A DNA stretch of 64,000 nucleotides, from the NCBI RefSeq assembly GCF_003057745.1, contig NZ_QBJD02000011.1, positions 1-64,000 on the forward strand. The letters are read 5' to 3'. The position numbers and the translations under genes are program-made. The notes under the pieces were generated by a model, which saw only the letters and a list, made by a program, of their open reading frames with translations, was not told where the DNA came from and ran no database searches. The DNA is from Enterobacter sp. RIT418 (lineage in GTDB: Bacteria > Pseudomonadota > Gammaproteobacteria > Enterobacterales > Enterobacteriaceae). Below are positions 1 to 12,260 of the stretch, in pieces. The first letter of the stretch is position 1. The number at the start of each line of letters is the position of its first letter.

Positions 1-2394
<2,394 letters not shown>

Positions 2395-2423
2395 TTATAT
2401 CTTTAGGCGTTCAGTTAAGTTAC

Positions 2424-2458
2424 CCAGAGCGGGCGGCCTCTCTGAAGCGCCCGCCTGG
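2424..2458 (-). other. Stem-loop in the rpsG-fusA gap
   Basis: The arms CCAG-A-GCGGGCG and CGCCCGC-CTGG pair with one bulged A around a 12-nt loop. There is no U-run after it on the operon strand, so it is not a classical terminator. It may set mRNA stability or the fusA/rpsG expression ratio (inference). Confidence 0.45.
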
Positions 2459-2478
2459 TGACTAATACTCCGAAGGGA

Positions 2479-3523
<1,045 letters not shown>

Positions 3524-3544
3524 GAAATATACAGCGATCTCAGA

Positions 3545-3832
3545 TCACCAGTTCATTTGACTGGGGTGCTTCAGCGTCAGATTAACGAAATCAGTATAGC
3601 CAACGACGTTAATTTTGGTTGAATTTTGACCATCAAGGCCTCGCGCATCGAGATCGTCCTTGAGCGCAGAGACCGTTATGGGGGCATTGTTGAGAATTTC
3701 AACAAAGCGGCTACCCGCAACCGCGGCGAGAACACCATCCTGGATCAGCAGCAGGTCATCACCCTCTCGCAGCATGCTCAACAGCGTTTCGATGTCACAT
3801 TGCCAGGGAGAGTGGCTCAGAGTATGGAGCAT
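3545..3832 (-). CDS. tusB: Sulfurtransferase complex subunit TusB
   Basis: TusB (95 residues, DsrH family) is the smallest subunit of the TusBCD heterohexamer. This complex passes persulfide sulfur from TusA to TusE for 2-thiolation of mnm5s2U34 in tRNA Lys, Glu and Gln. The start [11 protein letters not shown] and end HPSQMNW are typical. It is the last gene of the yheO-tusD-tusC-tusB run, 7 bp after tusC, and its stop lies only 22 bp from the -35 box of the str promoter. Confidence 0.95.
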   Translation of the reverse strand: MLHTLSHSPWQCDIETLLSMLREGDDLLLIQDGVLAAVAGSRFVEILNNAPITVSALKDDLDARGLDGQNSTKINVVGYTDFVNLTLKHPSQMNW

Positions 3833-3839
3833 GACGGCC

Positions 3840-4199
3840 TCAGAAAGTCAGAATGGTATCGTAGTGAGAAAGTTTATCGCGCAGGGCGGCAGACGCCAGT
3901 ATCTCAACATCCAGCACCAGCTGAACGGTGCCGTTCAGCCCGCGCGAGGCTAGCGAGTCCGCGCACACATAGAGATTGTCAATGTCGTACAGCGGCAGCA
4001 CTTTAAAAGTTGCAATGTAATCCCGCGCGAGAATAGCCTGCGGCTGCTGGCCGGCCAGCAGCTGGAACACGCCGTCGCCCAGAAAGAATACGCCGATATC
4101 CTCGGTTAATGCCGAGGTTGCCAGTAAGGCGTCCAGGCCTTCTCTGCCTGACGCGCTGCCGTGCGGTGCGGAGGTAAAAACAAACGCCACGCGTTTCAT
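3840..4199 (-). CDS. tusC: Sulfurtransferase complex subunit TusC
   Basis: TusC (119 residues, DsrF-like) is the non-catalytic partner of TusB and TusD in the tRNA thiolation relay. The chain begins [21 protein letters not shown] and has the DsrE/F-like fold pattern. It shares one base with the tusD stop codon (position 4199), so translation is probably coupled. The first ATG is used. Confidence 0.95.
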   Translation of the reverse strand: MKRVAFVFTSAPHGSASGREGLDALLATSALTEDIGVFFLGDGVFQLLAGQQPQAILARDYIATFKVLPLYDIDNLYVCADSLASRGLNGTVQLVLDVEILASAALRDKLSHYDTILTF

Positions 4200-4585
4200 C
4201 AGAATTGCACCACTCTGTCACAGGTCAGCGCAGCCTGCGCCAACGCGCCTAAGCCACTCAGCGAAAATCCAGGCTGCAGGTTAGCTCCCGATAAGCCAAG
4301 GCGCTCGGCCTCCGCAGCATCCGTCACGCCTCGACGCAGCGCCGCCGCCACGCAGATGTGCAGCTCAACGCCCTGCGCCTCATGTAATGCCTGCCACGCG
4401 CGCACGATGTCAAATTCATCGCTCGCCGGTGAAGTTAGCTGATTCGCGTTGTACACGCCTTCACGATAGAAGAACACGCTCGCCAGCTCGTGACCGGCGT
4501 CAAGCAGCGCGCGGGCAAACTGCAGCGCACTGCTGGCCTGCTGAGTTCCATAGGCCGGGCCTGTGACCATTAACGCAAAGCGCAT
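4199..4585 (-). CDS. tusD: Sulfurtransferase TusD, catalytic subunit
   Basis: TusD (128 residues, DsrE family) carries the persulfide cysteine of the TusBCD complex. Cys78 is present in [13 protein letters not shown], the position known to be essential in E. coli TusD. The N-terminus [16 protein letters not shown] is diagnostic. Its ATG overlaps the yheO stop by one base (TAATG at 4585) and its own stop overlaps tusC in the same way. Confidence 0.96.
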   Translation of the reverse strand: MRFALMVTGPAYGTQQASSALQFARALLDAGHELASVFFYREGVYNANQLTSPASDEFDIVRAWQALHEAQGVELHICVAAALRRGVTDAAEAERLGLSGANLQPGFSLSGLGALAQAALTCDRVVQF

Positions 4586-5307
4586 TACTTGTCTTGCCCT
4601 GCGAAATCGCCGCTTTTGAACTGGCGAATGTAGAGGTAAACCGTATGCTTGGAGATGTTCAGGCGATCGGCCACCTGGTTGATGGCATCTTTAATATCGA
4701 AGATACCCTTCTCGTAGAGGTTCAGCACAATCTGTCGATTCTTGGCGTTGTTCGATACGTTGCGATCGGCATTCACCTCTTCAATCGTAAACTCAAGCGT
4801 CTGGGTGACAAGATCTTCAACAGAAGAAGCAAAGTTCACGGATGAGCCCACGTCTGGCGTTTCTGGCGGAATAAAAGTGCTCATGATCTGAGAGAACGGT
4901 ACATCAAGGTTCATGTTGATGCACAGCAGCCCGATCACGCGGTGGTCGCGGTTTCGAATCGCGATAGTTTCTGATTTCATCAGCACGCCGCTCTTGGCGC
5001 GGGTGAAATAGCATTTGGAGACGCTGCTGTCTGCGCCGGTCATGTCATGCAGCATGCGCAGAGCAAGGTCGGTGATCGGAGAACCAATTTTGCGGCCTGT
5101 GTGTTCACCGTTGGCAATGCGGATGGCAGAACACTTTAGATCCTGCAAAGAGTGCAATACGATTTCGCAGTGGGACCCAATGAGCATCGCTAACCCGTCC
5201 ACCACCGCTTCGTAGGATTTTAGAATATCGAAGTCGGTCTGATCGAAAGGACGTTGATCCAGCAAATCGAGTTCACTGGTTTCATTGGTTAAAAGCGACC
5301 TGGACAT
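4585..5307 (-). CDS. yheO: YheO-family PAS/HTH transcriptional regulator
   Basis: The 240-residue protein has an N-terminal YheO-type PAS-like domain (about residues 25-145, with [14 protein letters not shown] and the [12 protein letters not shown] segment). A C-terminal helix-turn-helix follows at about 200-235 ([14 protein letters not shown]). Family members are DNA-binding regulators; the target and ligand are not known from the sequence. It is the first gene of the yheO-tusDCB cluster. The ATG at 5307 is preceded by AAAGGAGTG, a strong ribosome site. Confidence 0.93.
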   Translation of the reverse strand: MSRSLLTNETSELDLLDQRPFDQTDFDILKSYEAVVDGLAMLIGSHCEIVLHSLQDLKCSAIRIANGEHTGRKIGSPITDLALRMLHDMTGADSSVSKCYFTRAKSGVLMKSETIAIRNRDHRVIGLLCINMNLDVPFSQIMSTFIPPETPDVGSSVNFASSVEDLVTQTLEFTIEEVNADRNVSNNAKNRQIVLNLYEKGIFDIKDAINQVADRLNISKHTVYLYIRQFKSGDFAGQDK

Positions 5308-5433
5308 GAAAAAAACACTCCTTTTCAGGAGCCTGTCGTTACGTTTTCAGGGCAGGCTCATTATCTACACGGACAACTAAATTAATACAGCGTGTATAAC
5401 GCTTTCCAGTGTTAATTATATCTGCCCCACAAT

Positions 5434-5462
5434 AAAAAAAACCGCCGCCTTATCGGCGGCGG
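5434..5462 (-). terminator. Rho-independent terminator of fkpA
   Basis: The 8-bp GC stem CCGCCGCC/GGCGGCGG has a 5-nt loop and is followed on the minus strand by eight T. It lies 12 bp beyond the fkpA stop codon and separates fkpA from yheO. Confidence 0.93.
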
Positions 5463-5473
5463 CTTTTACAGCA

Positions 5474-6292
5474 TTACTTCTTAGCGGCTGCGGCTTTATC
5501 GTCAGCCGGCGCGTCTGCTTTCGCATCCGCTTTCGGTGCCGGTTTGATGTCCAGCAGTTCTACATCGAAGACCAGCGTAGAGTTCGCTGGGATGCCCGGA
5601 ACGCCAGTTTTGCCGTAAGCCAGATCCGGTGGAATGACCAGCTTGATTTTACCGCCTTTCTTGATGTTCTTCAGACCTTCGGTCCAGCCTGGGATAACGC
5701 CATCCAGACGGAAGGAGAGAGGTTCACCGCGGGTATAAGAGTTATCAAACTCTTTACCGTCAATCAGCGTGCCTTTGTAGTTAACAACAACGGTATCGCT
5801 GTCTTTCGGCGCATCGCCGGTGCCTTCTTTCTCAACTTTATATACCAGGCCGGTAGAAGAAGTTTTTACGCCTTTCTCTTTAGCAAAGGTATCGCGGTAA
5901 GCCTTACCTTTTGCTTCGTTGTCTTTAGCATCTGCTTCCATTTTAGTCTGAGCGGCGCCTTTCACGCGCGCTTCAAACGCCTGCAGCGTTTTCTCGATGT
6001 CCTGGTCAGACAGTTTACTCTTATTCGCAAACGCATCCTGAACACCCGCGATCAGCTGGGCTTTATCCAGTTTAATGCCCAGTTTTTCTTGCTCTTTCAG
6101 AGAGTTTTCCATGTAACGGCCCAGAGATGCGCCAAGTGCGTAGGCGGATTTCTGGTCGTCATTTTTAAATGCCGCTTTGCTGTCTGCAGTCGCAGCAGGC
6201 TTCGCAGCAGTATCAGCCGCGAAAGACAGCGGCGCGTTCAGCGCGACGGCCATCGTAGTCGCCAGCAGCGTAACTTTGAACAGTGATTTCAT
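5474..6292 (-). CDS. fkpA: FKBP-type peptidyl-prolyl isomerase FkpA, periplasmic
   Basis: FkpA is a periplasmic chaperone and prolyl isomerase of the envelope stress response. The first 25 residues are a signal peptide with an AXA-type cleavage site (LSFAADT). An N-terminal helical dimerisation/chaperone domain follows (about 40-140), then the FKBP domain (about 150-250: VVVNYKGTLIDGKEFDNS, VIPGWTEGL, IPPDLAYG). A lysine/alanine-rich tail ends AAAAKK. It has 272 residues, close to E. coli. It is divergent from slyX across a 238-bp gap and ends at its own terminator. Confidence 0.97.
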   Translation of the reverse strand: MKSLFKVTLLATTMAVALNAPLSFAADTAAKPAATADSKAAFKNDDQKSAYALGASLGRYMENSLKEQEKLGIKLDKAQLIAGVQDAFANKSKLSDQDIEKTLQAFEARVKGAAQTKMEADAKDNEAKGKAYRDTFAKEKGVKTSSTGLVYKVEKEGTGDAPKDSDTVVVNYKGTLIDGKEFDNSYTRGEPLSFRLDGVIPGWTEGLKNIKKGGKIKLVIPPDLAYGKTGVPGIPANSTLVFDVELLDIKPAPKADAKADAPADDKAAAAKK

Positions 6293-6530
6293 CCATTTCT
6301 CCAGGGCCTGGGGACTCTCACCCCAGCATTAAACGTAAATGAGTAACGTACTATAAAGCGTTGCGGAAGAAATCTACAGACAGACTCCCCCGAATCGCAG
6401 CACTTTTCAGACTATTTTTGTTTAAATTAGTTTCTTACCGTCAGGATGAGTACTGCACGTAAAGTTAAACTCAGTTAAACTTCGCCGCCGCTGGCAGGCA
6501 AAGTCCATTGAGGCATAAACGAGGTGAACG

Positions 6531-6749
6531 ATGAAGGACACAATGATTGAAGCGAGACTGGCTGAACTGGAAAGCCGCCTGGCTTTTCAGGACATCACCA
6601 TCGAAGAGTTGAACCAGACCGTGACCGCGCACGAGCTCGAAATGGCGAAACTGCGGGATTTGATGCGTCTGTTAACCGAGAAGCTGAAGGCAACGCAGTC
6701 ATCACATATCGCGTCCCAGTCTGAAGAGACGCCACCACCTCATTATTGA
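6531..6749 (+). CDS. slyX: SlyX family coiled-coil protein
   Basis: The 72-residue protein is almost entirely a predicted coiled coil ([31 protein letters not shown], heptad-like) with the conserved tail EETPPPHY. Its function is not established in the family. The ATG at 6531 follows GAGGTGAACG. It is a single-gene unit convergent with slyD and shares a bidirectional terminator with it. Confidence 0.94.
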   Translation: MKDTMIEARLAELESRLAFQDITIEELNQTVTAHELEMAKLRDLMRLLTEKLKATQSSHIASQSEETPPPHY

Positions 6750-6754
6750 GGCGT

Positions 6755-6786
6755 AAAAAAGCGGGATAACAATCCCGCTTTTTTTG
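6755..6786. terminator. Terminator downstream of slyX
   Basis: The 10-bp stem AAAAGCGGGA/TCCCGCTTTT has a 6-nt loop and is followed by T-runs on both strands. It lies 5 bp after the slyX stop and can work for both convergent transcripts. Confidence 0.92.
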
Positions 6787-6787
6787 T

Positions 6788-6817
6788 GCCCGGTGGCGCG
6801 AAGCTTACCGGGCCTAC
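6788..6817. repeat. REP-type palindromic element
   Basis: The arms GCCCGGT and ACCGGGC flank a short GC-rich interior and are followed by CTAC, the classic REP unit form of enterics. It sits between the slyX terminator and the ERIC element. Confidence 0.7.
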
Positions 6818-6824
6818 ATACCAA

Positions 6825-6949
6825 ATACCCTATGGATTTCGAGTCGCAGGACCGCGGCAAGCTTGAAAATCCCCGGGAGCATAGATAGCTATGTAACCGG
6901 GGTTTGAAAGCGCAGCCAACGCACCTGCGGCTTGAAAGACGACGGGTAT
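6825..6949. repeat. ERIC element (complete, about 125 bp)
   Basis: The element starts ATACCCTATGGATTTCGAGT and ends CTTGAAAGACGACGGGTAT, the two ends of the enterobacterial repetitive intergenic consensus. The centre has the ERIC palindrome (AATCCCCGGGAGC ... ACCGGGGTTTG) and the GCAGCCAACGCACCTGC core. Its last base is the first base of the slyD stop codon as read on the plus strand. ERICs are non-autonomous and probably act at RNA level. Confidence 0.9.
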
Positions 6950-7542
6950 TAGTGGCAGCCGCAGCCGCCGTTACCGCCGCAACCACCTTTACCGTGGTCG
7001 TGACCATGGTCGTGATCGTGGCCGTGACCGCCGCAGCAACCGTCGTGGCCGTGTTCGTGGTCATGGTCGTGGCCGTGCGCGCCGTGAACGTGGCCATGAG
7101 CCAGCTCTTCTTCGGTCGCTTCACGAATAGCCACAACTTCAACGTTAAACTTCAGGTTCTGGCCAGCCAGCATGTGGTTGCCGTCAACCACAACGTGGTC
7201 GTCTTCCACTTCAGTGATTTCAACCGGCACCGGGCCCTGGTCAGTTTCAGCCAGGAAGCGCATGCCAACCTGCAGCTCGTCAACGCCCATGAACACGTCT
7301 TTAGGAACGCGCTGAACCAGGTTGTCGTCATACTGACCGTAAGCGTCGTTTGCGCCTACAGCAACGTCAAATTTATCGCCAACGTCGTGACCTTCCAGCG
7401 CGGTTTCCAGGCCGGAGATCAGGGAACCGTGACCATGCAGGTAGTCCAGCGGCGCACTCACCGGAGACTCATCAACCAACACACCGTCTTCTGTACGTAC
7501 CTGATAGGCCAGGCTGACCACCAGGTCTTTTGCTACTTTCAT
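6949..7542 (-). CDS. slyD: FKBP-type prolyl isomerase and nickel metallochaperone SlyD
   Basis: SlyD (197 residues) combines a split FKBP domain (MKVAKDLVVSLAYQVRTEDG, then FDVAVGANDAYGQYDDNLVQ) with an inserted chaperone (IF) domain at about 70-130. Its His/Cys-rich C-terminal tail, from about residue 148, is full of HGHDHDHEHG-like runs and GCCGG/GGCGCH. The tail binds Ni2+ and Zn2+ and supports hydrogenase maturation with HypB; it also underlies SlyD's known behaviour on metal columns. The tail ends intact just where the ERIC element begins. Confidence 0.97.
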   Translation of the reverse strand: MKVAKDLVVSLAYQVRTEDGVLVDESPVSAPLDYLHGHGSLISGLETALEGHDVGDKFDVAVGANDAYGQYDDNLVQRVPKDVFMGVDELQVGMRFLAETDQGPVPVEITEVEDDHVVVDGNHMLAGQNLKFNVEVVAIREATEEELAHGHVHGAHGHDHDHEHGHDGCCGGHGHDHDHGHDHGKGGCGGNGGCGCH

Positions 7543-7636
7543 GATATCTCCTGAGCGTGGGAAAATTGCTGGCGCAGATTGTAGCGGAAATCTGCACCCG
7601 TGTACCCTTTAGCTTAAAAAAACTCAGGGCATATCG

Positions 7637-7837
7637 CTAGTCTGGATGAAAAATCCCGATCACTTGCTCTTCTTTGCGAACGTGATCGCGGGCCTCTTTG
7701 TCGGCCTCGCGCATCTGGTGGCCGCACTTAACACACTCAACAATATCGATATTATTTTCGCGCCACATGGCCAGCGTATCTTGCGCCTGGCAGCCGGGGC
7801 ATTTTGCGCCCGCGATAAAGCGTTTACGTACAGCCAT
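7637..7837 (-). CDS. yheV: YheV family putative zinc-ribbon protein
   Basis: The 66-residue protein carries two CxxC pairs (CPGCQ and CVKCG) about 21 residues apart, the pattern of a small zinc ribbon. The role is unknown in the family. It starts 13 bp downstream of the kefB stop on the same strand, so it is probably the last gene of a kefG-kefB-yheV unit, as in E. coli. Confidence 0.92.
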   Translation of the reverse strand: MAVRKRFIAGAKCPGCQAQDTLAMWRENNIDIVECVKCGHQMREADKEARDHVRKEEQVIGIFHPD

Positions 7838-7850
7838 CTTTCGTTACCCT

Positions 7851-9656
7851 TTATTCAAATTCATCCCAGCCGTCCAGCTGGCGCCGTTCCTGCTGCATCT
7901 CACGCTGGAAAATCTCTTCCAGCTCGCGGCGCGCCTCCCGCACGCGAGAAATTTGCGCCGTGTCGCTGTGTACGGGCATCAGCTCGCGCAACATCCGCAT
8001 ATCCAGCCTGCGGAAGTGCATTTGCGCGCGCTGCGCCTGATGGGGATGCATCCCAAGCGATACCAGCGCCTTGCGCCCCAGCTCCAGCGCGCTGGAGAAC
8101 GTCTCGCGGGAGAAGTGTTTCACACCCGCCTGCAAAAGTTCGTGAGCTTCAACACGTCCGCGCGCCCGCGCCAGAATATGCAGATGCGGGAAATGCTGCT
8201 GGCACAGCTCAACCAGCTTCATCGTGTCTTCCGGATCGTTACAGGTGATGACGATGGATTCAGCCGCCTCCGCGCCCGCCGATCGCAGCAGCTCAAGCTG
8301 GGTGGCATCGCCGTAATAAACTTTATAGCCATATTTACGCATCAGGTTTACAGCGCTGATGTCCCTTTCCAGCACCGTAATGCGCATTTTGTTCGCCATC
8401 AGCAGGCGACCAATCACCTGCCCGAAGCGGCCAAAGCCCACCACGATCACCTGCGGCTTATCGTCTTCTACCCACGGCGCTTCGTCTTCATCATCCGTCG
8501 GGTTTAAGCGCCGCGAGAGGACCTTATCCACCAGCTTCATCAGCAGCGGCGTGGTCATCATCGACAGCGTCACCGTCACCAGCAGCAGCGCCATCTGGTC
8601 ATCCTTAAATAGCTTCTGGGACGACGCCGTCGAGAACAGCACGAACGCGAACTCGCCGCCCTGGCTCAGCACGCTGGCAAACTGCATTCTTTCCGAACTG
8701 CGCAGGCCGTAAATGCGCGCCAGCCCGTAAAGCACCAGCGTCTTCACCGCCACCAGCACCGCGACGCTCACGATCACCCACAGCATATGGGTATAAAGCA
8801 CGCCCAGGTTCAGCGCCATGCCCACCGAAATAAAGAACAGCCCGAGCAGCAGCCCTTTAAACGGATCGATAGCCGTTTCCAGCTCGTGACGGTATTCGCT
8901 TTCCGCAAGCAGCACCCCGGCGATAAACGTCCCGAGCGCCATCGACAGCCCCAGCGCGTCCATAAACAGCGCCGAGCCGAGCACCAGCAGCAGCGTCGCG
9001 GCGGTGAACACCTCGCGTACGCCCGAGGCGGCAATAAAGCGGAACACCGGGCGCAGCAGGAAGCGTCCGCCAATCAGCATGCCCGCAAACGCCAGCACCT
9101 TCATGGAGATCTTCACCCAGTCGAAATGGTCGTCGCCGGAGCCGGCCAGCAGCGGCACCAGCGCCAGCGCCGGGATCACCGCTAAATCCTGAAACAGCAG
9201 CACCGAAAAGCCGAGCTGACCGGCCTCGTTGCGGTTCATGCCCTTGTCGCGCATCATCTGCAGCGCCATCGCGGTGGAGGACATCGCCAGGCCGATACCG
9301 CCAATCACCGCCGCCTGCCACGAGAAGTTCGTCAGCATCAGCAGCCCGGCCAGGATCGCGGCGCTGAACAGCACCTGCGCCGCGCCAACGCCGAAGATGG
9401 AGCGCCGAAGCTGCCACAGCTTGGACGGGTTCAGCTCCAGCCCGATGATGAACATCAGGAACACCACGCCGAGCTCGGAGAAGTGGAGTATTTCATCCAC
9501 GTCGCTGATAAACCCAAGCCCCCACGGGCCAATGGCAATCCCCGCCAGCAGGTAGCCCAGCACGGCGCCAATGCCGATCCGCGCGGCCAGCGGCACGGCC
9601 ACCACCGCCGCGAAGAGAAACAGCACGCCGGCAAGAAGCAGATTCGATCCTTCCAT
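7851..9656 (-). CDS. kefB: Glutathione-regulated K+/H+ antiporter KefB
   Basis: KefB is an inner-membrane potassium efflux system gated by glutathione adducts; it protects against electrophiles by acidifying the cytoplasm. The start is the ATG at 9656 ([15 protein letters not shown]), giving 601 residues; an ATG 36 bp upstream lies in kefG and is rejected. A CPA2 transporter domain with about 12 membrane segments fills residues 1-380 (GLDFISDVDE-like loop, [13 protein letters not shown]). The cytoplasmic RCK/KTN domain starts near 400 with [17 protein letters not shown]. Its ATG overlaps the kefG stop by one base. Confidence 0.97.
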   Translation of the reverse strand: MEGSNLLLAGVLFLFAAVVAVPLAARIGIGAVLGYLLAGIAIGPWGLGFISDVDEILHFSELGVVFLMFIIGLELNPSKLWQLRRSIFGVGAAQVLFSAAILAGLLMLTNFSWQAAVIGGIGLAMSSTAMALQMMRDKGMNRNEAGQLGFSVLLFQDLAVIPALALVPLLAGSGDDHFDWVKISMKVLAFAGMLIGGRFLLRPVFRFIAASGVREVFTAATLLLVLGSALFMDALGLSMALGTFIAGVLLAESEYRHELETAIDPFKGLLLGLFFISVGMALNLGVLYTHMLWVIVSVAVLVAVKTLVLYGLARIYGLRSSERMQFASVLSQGGEFAFVLFSTASSQKLFKDDQMALLLVTVTLSMMTTPLLMKLVDKVLSRRLNPTDDEDEAPWVEDDKPQVIVVGFGRFGQVIGRLLMANKMRITVLERDISAVNLMRKYGYKVYYGDATQLELLRSAGAEAAESIVITCNDPEDTMKLVELCQQHFPHLHILARARGRVEAHELLQAGVKHFSRETFSSALELGRKALVSLGMHPHQAQRAQMHFRRLDMRMLRELMPVHSDTAQISRVREARRELEEIFQREMQQERRQLDGWDEFE

Positions 9657-10210
9657 CAGCGGCCTCCTGTCGACGTCGGCGACGCCAGCCATTCGCCGTA
9701 AGCTCGAGCGTGGCTCGCCAGCTCTTCAGGCTTCTGCCGGCGCGCCCAGTAGACGATAATCGGGCTCATCCAGTGCATGCGGCACATCGCCGCGGTCAGC
9801 TCGAAGGGACGAAGGATATCGCTCATCGGATAGCGGTTAAGCCCGTCATGACGGTAGGCGCTTTCCGGCTCGCCCGTGGTAATCACGCTACGCCAGTACT
9901 TTCCCGCCAGCTGGTTGCCCCCTACCCCGCTGGAGAACCCCCGGCTCAGCACGCGGTCCAGCCACTCCTTCAGCAGCGCCGGGCAGCTGTAGGTATACAG
10001 CGGATGCTGGAACACAATCACGTCGTGCTGGCGCAGCAGTTCCTGCTCGTGGGGAATATCGATAAAAAAATCAGGATAGTGCGCGTAGAGATCGTGCACC
10101 GTCACGTTACTGAGCTGTGTAGCCGGCTTAAGCAGTACGCGGTTTGCCACCGAGTCCTGTGATTCCGGATGGGCATACAGCAGCAGCACTTTCGCTGTCT
10201 GAGACATCAC
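9656..10210 (-). CDS. kefG: KefG, quinone-reductase-like ancillary protein of KefB
   Basis: KefG (184 residues) is a flavodoxin-fold NAD(P)H oxidoreductase subunit needed for full KefB activity. It binds the KefB cytoplasmic face. Visible features are the flavodoxin start [14 protein letters not shown], the [17 protein letters not shown] segment and [11 protein letters not shown]. The ATG at 10210 is followed at once by a second ATG (10207), and either may be used. It is the first gene of the kefG-kefB-yheV unit and divergent from yheS. Confidence 0.95.
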   Translation of the reverse strand: MMSQTAKVLLLYAHPESQDSVANRVLLKPATQLSNVTVHDLYAHYPDFFIDIPHEQELLRQHDVIVFQHPLYTYSCPALLKEWLDRVLSRGFSSGVGGNQLAGKYWRSVITTGEPESAYRHDGLNRYPMSDILRPFELTAAMCRMHWMSPIIVYWARRQKPEELASHARAYGEWLASPTSTGGR

Positions 10211-10339
10211 TCCCCTCCCGGTTCTGTTTTTGTGTATTGTTGTCGTTTTGGGCTACCATGGCGGCCCGGTGGGGAATATCGCCCACACCTTACATTATCA
10301 TAATGACAAATTAACATAGTCGGAACATACGGCGCTTCT

Positions 10340-12244
10340 ATGATTGTTTTCTCCTCGTTACAAATTCGTCGCGGCGTGCGCGTCCTGCTGGATAACGCCA
10401 CCGCCACCATCAATCCGGGCCAGAAGGTGGGCCTGGTCGGCAAAAACGGCTGCGGTAAATCCACCCTGCTGGCGCTGCTGAAAAACGAGATTAGCGCGGA
10501 CGGCGGTAACTTTACCTATCCAGGAAACTGGCAGCTGGCCTGGGTAAACCAGGAAACGCCCGCGCTGAGCGAACCGGCGCTCGACTATGTTATTGACGGT
10601 GACCGCGAATACCGCAGGCTGGAGGCAGAGCTTAACGCCGCGAACGAGCGCAACGACGGCCACGCCATCGCCACCGTTCACGGCAAGCTGGACGCCATCG
10701 ACGCGTGGACCATCCGCTCCCGCGCCTCCAGCCTGCTGCACGGCCTGGGCTTCAGCAACGAACAGCTCGAACGCCCGGTCAGCGACTTCTCCGGCGGCTG
10801 GCGCATGCGCCTCAACCTGGCCCAGGCGCTGATCTGCCGCTCTGACCTGCTGCTGCTCGATGAACCAACCAACCACCTCGATCTCGATGCGGTAATTTGG
10901 CTGGAGAAGTGGCTCAAGAGCTATCAGGGCACTCTGATTCTGATCTCGCACGACCGCGACTTCCTCGACCCGGTCGTCGATAAAATCATTCATATCGAAC
11001 AGCAAACGATGTTCGAATACACCGGCAACTACAGCTCCTTCGAGCGCCAGCGCGCCACGCGCCTTGCGCAGCAGCAGTCGATGTACGAAAGCCAGCAGCA
11101 GCGCGTGGCGCACCTGCAAAGTTTTGTCGATCGCTTCAAGGCCAAGGCCTCGAAAGCCAAGCAGGCGCAGAGCCGCATCAAGATGCTGGAGCGCATGGAG
11201 ATGATTGCCCCGGCGCACGTGGACAACCCGTTCCACTTCAGCTTCCGCGCGCCGGAAAGCCTGCCGAACCCGCTCCTGAAGATGGAGAAAGTCAGCGCAG
11301 GCTATGCCGACCGTATCATTCTCGACTCCATCAAGCTCAACCTGGTGCCGGGCTCGCGCATCGGTCTTTTAGGGCGTAACGGTGCCGGTAAATCGACGCT
11401 GATCAAGCTGCTGGCGGGCGAGCTTAACCCCCTCAGCGGCGAAATTGGCCTGGCAAAGGGCATCAAGCTTGGCTACTTCGCCCAGCATCAGCTGGAATTT
11501 TTACGCGCCGATGAATCCCCTATTCAGCATCTCGCGCGCCTGGCACCGCAGGAGATGGAGCAGAAGCTGCGCGACTACCTCGGCGGCTTCGGCTTCCAGG
11601 GCGACAAAGTCACCGAAAACACCGAGCGCTTCTCCGGCGGCGAAAAAGCGCGCCTGGTGCTGGCGCTGATCGTCTGGCAGCGCCCGAACCTGCTGCTGCT
11701 CGATGAACCGACTAACCACCTCGATCTCGACATGCGTCAGGCGCTGACCGAAGCGCTGATTGAGTTCGAAGGCGCGCTGGTTGTCGTCTCGCACGACCGC
11801 CACCTGATCCGATCCACCACCGACGATCTCTACCTGGTACACGACGGCAAGGTTGAACCGTTCGACGGCGACCTCGAAGACTATCAGCAGTGGCTGACGG
11901 ACGTGCAGAAGCAGGAGAACCAGCCGGACGACTCGGCAAAAGATAACGCCAACAGCGCCCAGGCGCGTAAAGATCAGAAGCGCCGTGAAGCCGAGCTGCG
12001 CACCCAGACGCAGCCGCTGCGCAAAGAGATTGCCCGTCTGGAAAAAGAGATGGAGAAGCTCAACGCCACGCTCGCCGCCGTAGAAGAGAAGCTGGGCGAC
12101 AGCGGGCTGTACGATCAGAGCCGTAAAGCGGAGCTGACCGAGTGCCTGCAAACCCAGGCGAAAACGAAATCCAGCCTCGAAGCGTGTGAGATGGCGTGGC
12201 TGGACGCACAGGAACAGCTGGAAGCGATGCTGCAGGCCGACTAG
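10340..12244 (+). CDS. yheS: ABC-F family ATPase YheS
   Basis: The 634-residue soluble protein has two ABC domains and no membrane segment. ABC1 (about 1-245) has Walker A GKNGCGKST, signature FSGGWRMRL and Walker B LLLLDEPTNHLD. A linker with charged helices follows (about 245-310). ABC2 (about 315-530) has Walker A GRNGAGKST and signature FSGGEKARL. The C-terminal tail (about 540-634) is a charged coiled coil. ABC-F proteins act on the ribosome. In E. coli it is next to yheT; here mdcR starts only 16 bp after its stop. Confidence 0.95.
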   Translation: MIVFSSLQIRRGVRVLLDNATATINPGQKVGLVGKNGCGKSTLLALLKNEISADGGNFTYPGNWQLAWVNQETPALSEPALDYVIDGDREYRRLEAELNAANERNDGHAIATVHGKLDAIDAWTIRSRASSLLHGLGFSNEQLERPVSDFSGGWRMRLNLAQALICRSDLLLLDEPTNHLDLDAVIWLEKWLKSYQGTLILISHDRDFLDPVVDKIIHIEQQTMFEYTGNYSSFERQRATRLAQQQSMYESQQQRVAHLQSFVDRFKAKASKAKQAQSRIKMLERMEMIAPAHVDNPFHFSFRAPESLPNPLLKMEKVSAGYADRIILDSIKLNLVPGSRIGLLGRNGAGKSTLIKLLAGELNPLSGEIGLAKGIKLGYFAQHQLEFLRADESPIQHLARLAPQEMEQKLRDYLGGFGFQGDKVTENTERFSGGEKARLVLALIVWQRPNLLLLDEPTNHLDLDMRQALTEALIEFEGALVVVSHDRHLIRSTTDDLYLVHDGKVEPFDGDLEDYQQWLTDVQKQENQPDDSAKDNANSAQARKDQKRREAELRTQTQPLRKEIARLEKEMEKLNATLAAVEEKLGDSGLYDQSRKAELTECLQTQAKTKSSLEACEMAWLDAQEQLEAMLQAD

Positions 12245-12260
12245 GCCATTGGGGAGGGTT

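Noticed and set aside
6904..7554. 216-codon plus-strand frame with Val/Ala-rich repeats
   Set aside because: It is the complement of the His/Gly-rich SlyD tail.
9657..9692. Twelve-codon longer KefB start
   Set aside because: It lies within kefG; the MEGS start at 9656 gives the family length of 601 residues.
10358..11236. 292-codon minus-strand frame
   Set aside because: Antisense shadow of yheS, which has all ABC motifs in the plus frame.
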